DNA of 64,000 nucleotides. Origin: Chitinophagales bacterium (GTDB lineage Bacteria; Bacteroidota; Bacteroidia; Chitinophagales; UBA2359). The notes below the pieces were generated by a model. The model saw only the letters and a list, made by a program, of their open reading frames with translations. It made no database searches and was not told the DNA's origin. Where the stretch lies: positions 1 through 64,000 of the forward strand of contig JAHDFD010000005.1 of assembly GCA_020628375.1 (NCBI GenBank). Reading direction: 5' to 3'. This document shows positions 1 to 7,759 of the stretch, piece by piece. How positions within the stretch are numbered: the stretch's first letter is position 1; the number at the start of each line of letters is the position of its first letter. The position numbers and the translations under genes are program-made.

Positions 1-55
1 GTGATTGGTGATTGGTGATTGGTGATTGGTGATTGGTGATTGGTGATTGGTGATT
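1..55. repeat. 7-bp tandem repeat (GTGATTG), about 7.9 copies
   Basis: Seven exact copies of GTGATTG run from base 1, followed by six bases of an eighth copy. The array begins at the window edge, so its true length is unknown. It lies about 60 bp upstream of the rpsU promoter box and is non-coding on inspection. Arrays like this can change copy number by slippage. No open reading frame crosses it here, so any effect would be on transcription or DNA structure. Confidence 0.9.
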
Positions 56-115
56 TTAACAGTCAGTATCTGGTTTTCAATGTTCTTTTCTTTCAAATTA
101 AAAAAGAATTTGTAG

Positions 116-123
116 TATATTTG
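116..123 (+). promoter_or_regulatory. -7 promoter box for rpsU
   Basis: TATATTTG matches the Bacteroidota primary-sigma -7 consensus TAnnTTTG. It would place the transcription start near base 130 and give an rpsU leader of about 40 nt. No clear TTTG -33 box is visible at the usual 17-23 bp spacing; the closest is TTTC at 91-94. Confidence 0.5.
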
Positions 124-170
124 CACACTTTTATAATTTGAATAATCATTTAATTAAGAAAATATAATTT

Positions 171-359
171 ATGTTAGTAATTGATGCACGTGAGAGCGAC
201 TCAATAGATAAGGCGCTTAAAAAGTACAAAAAGAAATTTGAACGCGCAGGAATTTTGCGTGAACTACGAAGTCGTAAGCACTTTACGAAACCATCTGTAG
301 AAAGAAGAGCTGAAGTTTTAAAAGCAGCGTACAAACAAAAAAAATACGGTAATCTATAA
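171..359 (+). CDS. rpsU: 30S ribosomal protein bS21
   Basis: This 62-residue basic protein is a component of the small ribosomal subunit near the mRNA exit platform. It has the usual bS21 layout: an acidic N-terminus (VIDARESDSIDKALKKYKKK), a central RAGILRELRSRKHF segment and a basic tail, and its length fits Bacteroidota bS21. The ATG start has no Shine-Dalgarno sequence, as is normal for the phylum. It stands alone, with its own promoter box upstream and a hairpin terminator whose left arm overlaps the last codons. The family call is secure from sequence pattern. Confidence 0.96.
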   Translation: MLVIDARESDSIDKALKKYKKKFERAGILRELRSRKHFTKPSVERRAEVLKAAYKQKKYGNL

Positions 360-375
360 GATTCCGTATTTTTTT
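341..375 (+). terminator. Intrinsic terminator of rpsU
   Basis: The left arm AAAATACGG-T-AATC (341-354) pairs with GATTCCGTATTTT (360-372) with one bulged T, and a T-run follows. The left arm and the loop contain the last codons and the TAA stop of rpsU, so the hairpin can only fold once ribosomes have cleared the end of the gene. Confidence 0.8.
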
Positions 376-405
376 TGTCTTGTTGTTTTGTAATCGATAT
401 TCTAT

Positions 406-1572
406 TTATTTAGAAAGACGAATGAAGTGTTTCAGCCATCGTTCTGGCACTTCTTTATAATGAATGCTTTTCAGGTAATCTTCATAAGCACAAGGAACTA
501 ATTCAATCCGCTCTACTTCTGTACCATTCATCACCGGAACTTTCATCCACCACTTTTCATCGTTTTTACTTTTTACGAATTCGATTTTTTGAGTTTCCTC
601 TAATGGAACTTTATAATTCAGGAAGTCTTCAGTGAAAAGCTGAGGATAATCATATCTTCTGGCGGTAAAACCATCGATAAAATACCACAACATCTGAGCC
701 GCTAAACGAGCGGTTTGTCTGTTATTGTCGTTAGACGGAAAATATTCAAATAGACCTAATGAGCTTACTTTGTCACCAAAGCCAATGTAGCGGGTAAGTG
801 CACAAGCTTCTTCTCCGGTTAAACCATGTGGAGAAGTGCTTAGTTGCCCTGGAGCATCTGAGTATCTTAAACTAGAAAGATCAATAGAGACCATGTCAGC
901 ATTTCTAACCAAAGGCTCTAAACGCTTTATATTTTCTTTGAATTCTCCTAATCGGAAGCAACTGAAGTGAAACTTCTCTAAAGTATCTACCATTTCGGGA
1001 TCAACGAGATAGTGCTGATGACATAAATGGAAAAAGTTGGTTATAAAGTTAGGCTGATGTGCTAATATCTTATACAGAAATGATTTAGAATCTTTTCCTA
1101 ATTCCGGGTGTTGCAAATCTATTGTTTCATCAACTACTACTAAGTTTATTGGAATTTCTTGTCGTTCATAGGCCATAAACTGACCATAAGTATAATCGTG
1201 TGTACCACCAATAATGATCGGAAAAACATTTTGTTCCAACAACATCTCTACAACGGTAGCCAGATTGTCATAAGTGTTTTTCTTATCAGAACCAGGATTC
1301 AGATTTCCTAAGTCGATTAACTGCATATTGCGTTCCCAGTTAAACAGCTTATAAAATTCTGAACGAATTAAATCCGGAGCAGAAGCACAATTAGTGTCAC
1401 CTTCATTCTCATCGTCGAAGTTTAAGCCTAATATTGCAGCTCTGAAGCCTTGCCATTCCAATTCTTCATTACCATCGTTAATGGCTACCTGATGTCCCCA
1501 TTGGTTTACAGATAGTTTCTTCAGATCGACTATTTCATTTATCTTGATCGGTGTTAAAAAGTTTTGCAACAT
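406..1572 (-). CDS. Arginase/formimidoylglutamase-fold protein with altered metal site
   Basis: This 388-residue protein has the ureohydrolase fold. The three motifs can be aligned to arginase: GGTHDYTYG (His125), VVDETID (Asp148, Thr150, Asp152) and SIDLSSLRYSDAPG (Asp231, Ser233). Compared with rat arginase, ligands of manganese A (H101, D124, D128, D232) are kept, while the two ligands unique to manganese B (H126 and D234) are Thr and Ser. The protein is also longer than typical arginases (about 300 residues), with an extra C-terminal region. Annotation pipelines often call such proteins formimidoylglutamase. I would not assume hydrolase activity; a one-metal or non-catalytic role is possible. 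It is monocistronic, convergent with rpsU. Confidence 0.75.
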   Translation of the reverse strand: MLQNFLTPIKINEIVDLKKLSVNQWGHQVAINDGNEELEWQGFRAAILGLNFDDENEGDTNCASAPDLIRSEFYKLFNWERNMQLIDLGNLNPGSDKKNTYDNLATVVEMLLEQNVFPIIIGGTHDYTYGQFMAYERQEIPINLVVVDETIDLQHPELGKDSKSFLYKILAHQPNFITNFFHLCHQHYLVDPEMVDTLEKFHFSCFRLGEFKENIKRLEPLVRNADMVSIDLSSLRYSDAPGQLSTSPHGLTGEEACALTRYIGFGDKVSSLGLFEYFPSNDNNRQTARLAAQMLWYFIDGFTARRYDYPQLFTEDFLNYKVPLEETQKIEFVKSKNDEKWWMKVPVMNGTEVERIELVPCAYEDYLKSIHYKEVPERWLKHFIRLSK

Positions 1573-1621
1573 ATTTTATGTATATTCTAAGTGTTGTAAA
1601 GCTAAAATGTTCGATTCAGCT

Positions 1622-2197
1622 TTACAAAATTATTTTTTCTAATATTAATGGAAAATGTTCATATTCTAAAGCGTGTACTTTCTTGGCAATATCTTCTACA
1701 GAATCACTTTCGTCAACAGAGCAACTTGCCTGAAATATTACAGGACCTTCATCGTAGGCTTCATTAACATAATGTATGGTAATGCCAGTTTCCTTGTCTT
1801 TGTTATTTTTAACTGCTTGATGTACCTTTTTTCCATACATTCCTTTGCCACCGTATTTAGGTAATAAAGCAGGGTGAATATTGACAATTTTATCAGGATA
1901 TTGTAGAATTAACTCAGAAGGAATCTTTTTCAGAAAACCAGCAAGTACGATCCAGTCAATTCTCCAAAAATCTAATTCTTTTTGTAATTTATTTGAATTG
2001 TCGATATAGCCATTATCTATGATCAAACAGGGAATTTGTTTATTTTTTGCTCTTTGAACAACATAAGCTTTACTTTTATTACAAACGATCAGACTTATTT
2101 CCACATCTTTCACATGTTTGAAATGAGCAATTAAATTCTCTGCATTTGTTCCACTACCAGAAGCGAAAATTGCTATTCTTTTTGAATTACGAGCCAT
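1622..2197 (-). CDS. purN: Phosphoribosylglycinamide formyltransferase (GART)
   Basis: PurN transfers a formyl group from 10-formyl-tetrahydrofolate to GAR in purine synthesis in the cytoplasm. The 191-residue protein begins with the RIAIFASGSGTNAENLI nucleotide-binding start of the family and carries the catalytic Asn106 and His108 in NIHPALLP, plus the acidic loop with Asp149 in EAYDEGP. These correspond to Asn106, His108 and Asp144 of E. coli PurN. Length is normal. A TAnnTTTG match on the minus strand (TAAATTTG, 2213-2206) sits only 8 bp before the ATG, which would give an almost leaderless transcript. It is divergent from serA. Confidence 0.95.
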   Translation of the reverse strand: MARNSKRIAIFASGSGTNAENLIAHFKHVKDVEISLIVCNKSKAYVVQRAKNKQIPCLIIDNGYIDNSNKLQKELDFWRIDWIVLAGFLKKIPSELILQYPDKIVNIHPALLPKYGGKGMYGKKVHQAVKNNKDKETGITIHYVNEAYDEGPVIFQASCSVDESDSVEDIAKKVHALEYEHFPLILEKIIL

Positions 2198-2383
2198 TTA
2201 GAGGGCAAATTTAGAAAAAAGACCTAGACCATAATCAATTAAAACTATACATATTTTGCACAATAGAGATGTGGTAAAAAATATTTATTCTAAATCGACA
2301 TTGGTTGAATATTTTTTATAAATATTGACTTTTTTTAATAAAATTTCACCATTGAAATAGTGGTCATTAATTTAAGTACCCAC

Positions 2384-2391
2384 TATTTTTG
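2384..2391 (+). promoter_or_regulatory. -7 promoter box for serA
   Basis: TATTTTTG fits TAnnTTTG and ends 20 bp before the serA ATG, predicting a leader of roughly 14 nt. The 214-bp purN-serA intergenic region also holds A/T-rich stretches but no other recognisable element. A -33 box at standard spacing was not found. Confidence 0.45.
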
Positions 2392-2411
2392 CCACTCCTA
2401 AACGCTAAAGA

Positions 2412-3647
2412 ATGGCACATACATCATATCCGAAAGAAGAAATTAAAGTATTATTATTAGAAGGTATTCACAATTCTTCCAAAGAAACATTGGAAAAGTT
2501 TGGATATACCAATGTAGAATTACTTCCTCATGCTTTGAATGAAGCAGAATTATGTGAAAAAATTAAAGATGTTCATTTGATCGGTATTCGATCTAAGACT
2601 AAAATTACCCAGAAAGTTTTAGATGCAGCTTCTAAGTTATGGGCTGTAGGTTGCCATTGTATAGGAACGAATCAAGTTGATTTGGATTATGCGCGTAAGC
2701 AAGGTGTTGCAGTCTTTAATTCACCCTATTCAAATACGCGTTCAGTTGCTGAGCTGGTAATTGCCGAATGTGTAATGCTTGTAAGAAGAATTCCGGAAAG
2801 ATCGAATCGGGCTCATGCAGGTAAATGGATGAAAGATGCTAAGGATAGCTATGAGTTAAGAGGGAAAACCTTGGGTATAATTGGATATGGACATATTGGC
2901 TCTCAGGTTTCAATATTGGCTGAAGCTTTGGGGATGCAGGTATTGTATTACGATATTGAGCCCAAACTTCCTTTAGGAAATGCAAACTCTACCGATTCGT
3001 TGAAAGAGCTTATAGAGCAATCGGATATAGTTACACTTCATGTTCCGGCAGATAAAAGTACCGAGAACCTGATGAATCGAGAGCGTATTTTTCAGATGAA
3101 AGAGGGAAGCTATCTTTTGAATTTGAGTAGAGGGAATGTAGTTGATCTGGATGCTTTGAAAGAACGAATGATCGCAGAAGATATTAAAGGAGCTGCGATT
3201 GACGTTTTTCCTGAAGAACCCAAATCAACTGATGATATGTTCCATAGTCCTTTGCAGGGAATGCGAAATGTGATCTTAACACCACATATTGGTGGTTCTA
3301 CCCGTGAAGCTCAGGAAAATATTGGTAGAGATGCGGCAAGTAAATTGGTTAAATATATGGATGAAGGGATTACTATTGGTAACCATTCGATACCTGTATT
3401 GAATTTACCTCGTAAGCACGATGATCAAACCCATAGGATTTTACATATCCACAAAAATGAAGCTGGTGTTTTGGGAAAGATAAACTCAATCTTCAGTGAT
3501 CAGGGTATTAATATTTCGGGGCAATATCTGAATACTTCAGCAGATACGGGATATGTTGTGTTGGATATAGAAGCAGAAGCTTCTGCAGAAGTTGAAGAAC
3601 AGTTGCGACAGATAGATCAAACGATCAGGGTAAGAACTTTGTATTAA
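2412..3647 (+). CDS. serA: D-3-phosphoglycerate dehydrogenase
   Basis: SerA oxidises 3-phosphoglycerate to phosphohydroxypyruvate, the first step of serine synthesis. The 411-residue protein is almost the length of E. coli SerA (410) and has the same build: substrate domain, NAD-binding Rossmann domain with GYGHIGSQ, catalytic Arg in LNLSRGNVVD, the Glu in PEEPKS, catalytic His in TPHIGGSTREAQ, and a C-terminal ACT domain (about residues 340-411) that in the family binds serine for feedback inhibition. It stands alone, divergent from purN. Confidence 0.96.
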   Translation: MAHTSYPKEEIKVLLLEGIHNSSKETLEKFGYTNVELLPHALNEAELCEKIKDVHLIGIRSKTKITQKVLDAASKLWAVGCHCIGTNQVDLDYARKQGVAVFNSPYSNTRSVAELVIAECVMLVRRIPERSNRAHAGKWMKDAKDSYELRGKTLGIIGYGHIGSQVSILAEALGMQVLYYDIEPKLPLGNANSTDSLKELIEQSDIVTLHVPADKSTENLMNRERIFQMKEGSYLLNLSRGNVVDLDALKERMIAEDIKGAAIDVFPEEPKSTDDMFHSPLQGMRNVILTPHIGGSTREAQENIGRDAASKLVKYMDEGITIGNHSIPVLNLPRKHDDQTHRILHIHKNEAGVLGKINSIFSDQGINISGQYLNTSADTGYVVLDIEAEASAEVEEQLRQIDQTIRVRTLY

Positions 3648-3654
3648 ACGATTA

Positions 3655-3690
3655 GCAATCGACAATCGACAATCAATGATCAACGATGTC
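3655..3690. repeat. Degenerate short tandem repeat (CGACAAT-like)
   Basis: Consecutive units of about seven bases (GCAATCGACAATCGACAAT, then ATCAATGATCAACGATG) lie in the 25-bp gap between serA and the convergent SWIM gene and run into the end of the latter. The same style of degenerate tandem string recurs in other intergenic gaps of this window (9361-9440, 14173-14202, 17043-17075), suggesting a dispersed family of simple repeats. Confidence 0.5.
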
Positions 3691-5364
3691 AGCACTTTTG
3701 AGTTCCTCCCATAATGCTCGTCTTCGTTTGTGATTTTCTTTAAAAGATTCTATAATTAGGTTTATAGTTTCCTGAAGGTGGTGCATTTGCATTATTTTTA
3801 GCAAGCGTGCTATTTCTTTATAGCTTTCTCTATTGGGCGAATCTTTTAATAGATCTTCTATAACAACAGTAAACAATATACCTGTGTGATCTATGTCAGA
3901 CTTTATAAGATACGGAGCATAACTGATAAGGGCGGCCTTAGGGTTATAGGCTTCTTCAACTATATCGAATAACTTATAATACATTTGTTCTTCGATATAA
4001 ATATGAATCAGTAAATCCTGTACACCGAATTTTAATTCCGAAAGTTGCTTAATTAGTTTGTTTAAGGTGTTTTCCCAATTTTCTTCAGGAGTGTATTGCT
4101 TCAGTAATTTATAATATTTCTTTTTTTTATTATTGATAAGAACTTTGAATAAGGCCGCTGAAATAATGTCCTTTTTATATGCTAAAGCAGCAAGTAGTTC
4201 GTTATTTATTTTTTTGAAAGAATTATGAGTTGTTCCTTCACTTTTGTCTAATCCATGATAGCTTAAATACAATGCTTCTCCAAGGTTTTTCTTTTCATAA
4301 TTGAATTTAGTAACTTCTAAGAGTAATTCATTGTTTTGAAACTTTGCCTGTTCGGCAAATAGTATTGCTTGCTTCGTTCCTTCCAATAATTCAATCACTT
4401 TGAATTTGTATAATGCTTCCTGTTTTTCAAAAAATAAGAGCTTCGCTGTTTTTGATTCATAGAATTGAAAATCTTTCAGCCATCTGTAAAATTGCTTAGC
4501 TTTTAACTGATTTGTAATTCTTGATACTAAGAAATCAGCAATTTTTTTAAAATGAAATTCGTTGTTGAATAATATTTTGCTATTTACAAAGAAGTTAAAA
4601 GGACGATCTGGAGTTTGGTCATTTTTAGGGTGTCGAATTAGTAATTCTATTCCTGAAAATATTAATTCGTTCAGAAGGTCTTTATTGCCAAGTCCATTAT
4701 TAAATCTGATTCCAAGTTGTTCTAAAAGTGTTTCTAAATAATCGGAGAATGAGGCGTAGTTTTTTTCCTCTAAAAACATCTCTGTTTTTTTTAAGATAGT
4801 ATTTAGTTCATCTTTTAATTTTTTTGTAGCGACTATATCTGTATAGCCATAATAGTCAAAGCCTGCATTTTTAAAGTAGGTTTTTAATTCTTTTTCTAAG
4901 TCTGCTTTTGATAGAATATTTCTTTGTTCATTATGTTTTACCAATAATTTTTCTCTTAGTTCAGGAAAATGAATAATATTTTCAATGATAAACATTTTCA
5001 TGCTATGCTTATCCATATTATCTAAAACCTGCTTTACTTTAAATGAATCGAAGTATGATTTGGGTTCGTCTATGTCTATAATTTCACCATTCATACATTG
5101 GCGAATATCATATAGTACAGCAACTATATGTTTACAAATACTTCCCCATCTATATGCACAATCACAATAGCAGCGACTTATAGAATTATACTCATCTAAT
5201 TCTATTTCAATTGTATAATTGGCTCCATCTCTACCACTAACAGATGCTAACCAGCTTCCATACCCATTATCCTGATTTTCATGTATCGCTCCCTTTCTAA
5301 AGTAATCTTTTCCTCTTTGAAGAATATCATTTGCTATATGTTGCTCAAAATCATTAATATTCAT
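3673..5364 (-). CDS. SWIM zinc-finger domain protein
   Basis: This 563-residue protein has an N-terminal SWIM zinc finger with the pattern CxCx7CxH: Cys67, Cys69, Cys77 and His79. SWIM domains bind DNA or proteins in SWI2/SNF2 ATPases, MEK kinases and transposases. The remaining ~470 residues are helical, rich in Lys, Leu and Glu, and look like repeated helical hairpins. No helicase, nuclease or transposase motif is visible, so the function is unknown. The gene is monocistronic and convergent with serA. No signal peptide, so it should be cytoplasmic. Confidence 0.8.
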   Translation of the reverse strand: MNINDFEQHIANDILQRGKDYFRKGAIHENQDNGYGSWLASVSGRDGANYTIEIELDEYNSISRCYCDCAYRWGSICKHIVAVLYDIRQCMNGEIIDIDEPKSYFDSFKVKQVLDNMDKHSMKMFIIENIIHFPELREKLLVKHNEQRNILSKADLEKELKTYFKNAGFDYYGYTDIVATKKLKDELNTILKKTEMFLEEKNYASFSDYLETLLEQLGIRFNNGLGNKDLLNELIFSGIELLIRHPKNDQTPDRPFNFFVNSKILFNNEFHFKKIADFLVSRITNQLKAKQFYRWLKDFQFYESKTAKLLFFEKQEALYKFKVIELLEGTKQAILFAEQAKFQNNELLLEVTKFNYEKKNLGEALYLSYHGLDKSEGTTHNSFKKINNELLAALAYKKDIISAALFKVLINNKKKKYYKLLKQYTPEENWENTLNKLIKQLSELKFGVQDLLIHIYIEEQMYYKLFDIVEEAYNPKAALISYAPYLIKSDIDHTGILFTVVIEDLLKDSPNRESYKEIARLLKIMQMHHLQETINLIIESFKENHKRRRALWEELKSADIVDH

Positions 5365-5465
5365 ATCTGGAAATTATGTTTGCTCTGCACTAAAATTGTT
5401 TTTAATAGACTTTAATATTTTTTAAGAAAACCAAATAGATAAATGGGTGTTTTGTTAGAAAAAAA

Positions 5466-5831
5466 ATGAAGAAGGCAATTTTAATTTTATTGTTCATCAC
5501 CTACAATTCAGGCTTATGTTTGGGAAATTATGTTCATTTATCTGAGAACAAAGTTAATATTGAAGAAACTAGTACAAGTGTTTCTTTTACACTACGGAAC
5601 AATTCACTTAAGAAAATACCATTAAAGATTCCGGGCGTAATGAATCCCAATCTTTCTCCGATGTCTAATAGTGGAGTTTCTTTGGCAATCGGACAAAAGA
5701 TATTTTTCTTCTATAAAAAGAAAAAATATTTATTATTGCTTGTGGATGAGTCTTTAGAAGACAGTGTTTTATTGGTTAATGAGCTAATTAAAAAAAGAAT
5801 CGAAGAGATTGAGACGAATAAACGTAAGTAA
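5466..5831 (+). CDS. Small secreted protein of unknown function
   Basis: This 121-residue protein starts with a clear signal peptide (MKKAILILLFITYNSGLCLG) and lacks a convincing lipobox. The mature part has an alternating pattern suggestive of a beta-sandwich (NYVHLSENKVNIEETSTSVS, then SFTLRNNSLKKIPLKIPG), a glycine/serine segment, a lysine-rich KKKKYLLLLVDES strand and a charged helical end (RIEEIETNKRK). It is not a family I recognise. It precedes the dockerin-like gene on the same strand with a 101-bp gap and may share its transcript. Confidence 0.65.
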   Translation: MKKAILILLFITYNSGLCLGNYVHLSENKVNIEETSTSVSFTLRNNSLKKIPLKIPGVMNPNLSPMSNSGVSLAIGQKIFFFYKKKKYLLLLVDESLEDSVLLVNELIKKRIEEIETNKRK

Positions 5832-5932
5832 TTATTTTACAAATAGTTAGAAGTATAAAAAAAATAATATTGAAATCGTTTAGTTGGCGTAGAATTTGAT
5901 GTCTTATCGAAACACGTCTCTAAATTGATTTT

Positions 5933-7648
5933 ATGTATTTTAAAACCCTCTACATTTTACTACTTTCCTGTTTTTTTGCTTCATTTTCTCTTTCAGCCTG
6001 CAATATAGACATTGTTGGGGCTATTGGTGGTGCATGTCAGGATGATGGCACTGTGCTTTATAGAATTATAGTTAATTATCAAAACGCTCCAGGACCTTTA
6101 GATGTTAATGGCACGATTTATCCTGTTCAAGCAGGTGCAAGTGCTAGTCAGCAAAATTTATATTTATGGTTACCAGGTGATGGAGAATCTGTAACTATCA
6201 TAGCTCAATTTGTTGATGAACCCAACTGCAAAGATGTAGCCTCTAATTTATTTACAGCTACTTGCTGTATTCCGGATAACCAGAGTTGTAATGATGGCAA
6301 TCCTTTAACAATTAATGATAAATATACCGATTGCTTGTGTGAAGGTGTTTGTGGAGTGGTAGGCAATAGTTGCAATGATGGAAATGCTGCTACCTACAAT
6401 GATACATACAATGCTAATTGTGAATGTGTAGGAATACCTTGTCCAGCATGGGGGTCTTCTTGTGATGATGGTAATCTGGCAACCTATAATGATCGGGAAG
6501 ATGGTTTTTGTAATTGTATAGGAACACCTTGTCCAAGTTCAGGTTCTAGTTGTAACGATGGCGATCCTACTACTTACAATGATATACAAGATGGTTTTTG
6601 TAATTGCGAAGGAACACCTTGTCCAAGTGCCGGAACAGCCTGTAACGATGGCGATCCGAATACAATTAACGATGTAGAAGATGGCTTCTGTAATTGTGCT
6701 GGTAGTTGTCCACTAGCGGGTACTGCTTGTAACGATGGCAATCCCAATACTAGTAATGATATAGAGGATGGCAATTGTAATTGTAGTGGTACAATCGTTT
6801 GTCCACCAGCCGGGACAGTCTGTAACGATGGCGATCCTAATACTAGTAATGATATAGAGGATGGTAATTGTAATTGTAGTGGAGTTATCTCTTGTCTTCC
6901 TGCGGGAACTACATGTGATGATGGTGATGCTAATACGATCAACGATGTTGAAGATGGCAATTGTAATTGTGCCGGAACACCTTTTATAATTCCTGCAGGA
7001 GATTATACCATATCGGTTAAAATGTTCTTAGAAGGTTATTATGCTGGCTCTTCTTTAATGAGAAGAGACTTGTATAATGATAATTTAGTTCCTGATACAC
7101 AACCTTATGATAACAGTTCAATACTGAATTATAATGGTAATGAAAGCCTGAATAATAATATTGCTGATGTTATAGATTGGGTGATGATCGCTCTTTTTGA
7201 TAGTCAGGGAAATATTCTTGGAAAAAGAGCAGCTGTTCTGACTAAGAATGGAATTGTCAGAGACGCTTCTACCGGTAATCCTCCTATAACTTTTCCGGGC
7301 GTTGATGGAAGTAAGAATTATAGGATCGGAGTTTTTCACAGAAGCCATTTAGCCGTAATATCAGGCTTTATCAAAAACAATGGTTTTGCAGATTTTTCTC
7401 AGGCAGGAACGGCGCAAGGTAATGTACAAACAACCCCTACTGATGGGGAAGAAGCATTATTCGCAGGTGATCTGAATCAAGATGGACTCATTAATAACTT
7501 AGATTATAACATTTGGAACCTTAATAACTCAGCTGTATTTCAATATGTGAATCAGGATATCGACGGAAATGGAATAGTTAATAATTTAGACTTTAACCTT
7601 TGGGATAAGAATAAGAGTAAAGTAGGACATTCAATGATTCAATTATAA
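5933..7648 (+). CDS. Secreted cysteine-rich repeat protein with dockerin-like C-terminus
   Basis: This 571-residue protein is exported. Its N-terminus (hydrophobic through LSAC, Cys22-like lipobox) may make it a lipoprotein, although that Cys could instead be in a disulfide. Residues ~111-350 are eight repeats of about 30 residues, each with four Cys and the pattern C..C(N/D)DG(N/D)..T.ND...(D/N)C.C.G. The C-terminal ~60 residues hold two EF-hand-type loops, DLNQDGLINNLD and DIDGNGIVNNLD, as in dockerin type I modules that bind calcium and cohesins. Between them lies a ~160-residue beta-rich domain (IPAGDYTISVKMFLEGYYAG). Repeats 6 and 7 are nearly identical in DNA, implying recent duplication. 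Role inferred: cell-surface or matrix protein. Confidence 0.8.
   Translation: MYFKTLYILLLSCFFASFSLSACNIDIVGAIGGACQDDGTVLYRIIVNYQNAPGPLDVNGTIYPVQAGASASQQNLYLWLPGDGESVTIIAQFVDEPNCKDVASNLFTATCCIPDNQSCNDGNPLTINDKYTDCLCEGVCGVVGNSCNDGNAATYNDTYNANCECVGIPCPAWGSSCDDGNLATYNDREDGFCNCIGTPCPSSGSSCNDGDPTTYNDIQDGFCNCEGTPCPSAGTACNDGDPNTINDVEDGFCNCAGSCPLAGTACNDGNPNTSNDIEDGNCNCSGTIVCPPAGTVCNDGDPNTSNDIEDGNCNCSGVISCLPAGTTCDDGDANTINDVEDGNCNCAGTPFIIPAGDYTISVKMFLEGYYAGSSLMRRDLYNDNLVPDTQPYDNSSILNYNGNESLNNNIADVIDWVMIALFDSQGNILGKRAAVLTKNGIVRDASTGNPPITFPGVDGSKNYRIGVFHRSHLAVISGFIKNNGFADFSQAGTAQGNVQTTPTDGEEALFAGDLNQDGLINNLDYNIWNLNNSAVFQYVNQDIDGNGIVNNLDFNLWDKNKSKVGHSMIQL
6263..6985 (+). repeat. Eight in-frame ~90-bp coding repeats
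   Basis: These encode the CNDG...TxND...CNCxG units of the secreted repeat protein. Neighbouring units differ mostly at silent sites. The two units around 6720-6885 share long identical stretches (AATACTAGTAATGATATAGA, then GGATGG), the mark of recent unit duplication, so copy number may vary between strains. Confidence 0.8.
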
Positions 7649-7712
7649 AAAAACTTCCACGAAAGAAGTAATTTAATCATGATTGCTTCTGACACTTCTA
7701 TATACTACTACT

Positions 7713-7759
7713 AAAAATGCTTCCTGTGATCATACGCTATGTTACAGGTTGCATTTTTT
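7713..7759. terminator. Bidirectional terminator between convergent genes
   Basis: AAAAATGC (7713-7720) pairs with GCATTTTT (7751-7758), and CCTGT (7723-7727) with ACAGG (7744-7748), separated by a symmetrical TT/TT internal loop. A T-run follows on the plus strand and the A-run serves the minus strand. It ends at the stop codon of the regulator on the opposite strand. Confidence 0.65.

Noticed and set aside
6574..6960. Open frame of 128 codons antisense to the cysteine-rich repeats
   Set aside because: It mirrors the coding repeats of the secreted protein and its low-complexity Pro/Ser/Leu sequence is a by-product of that repeat.
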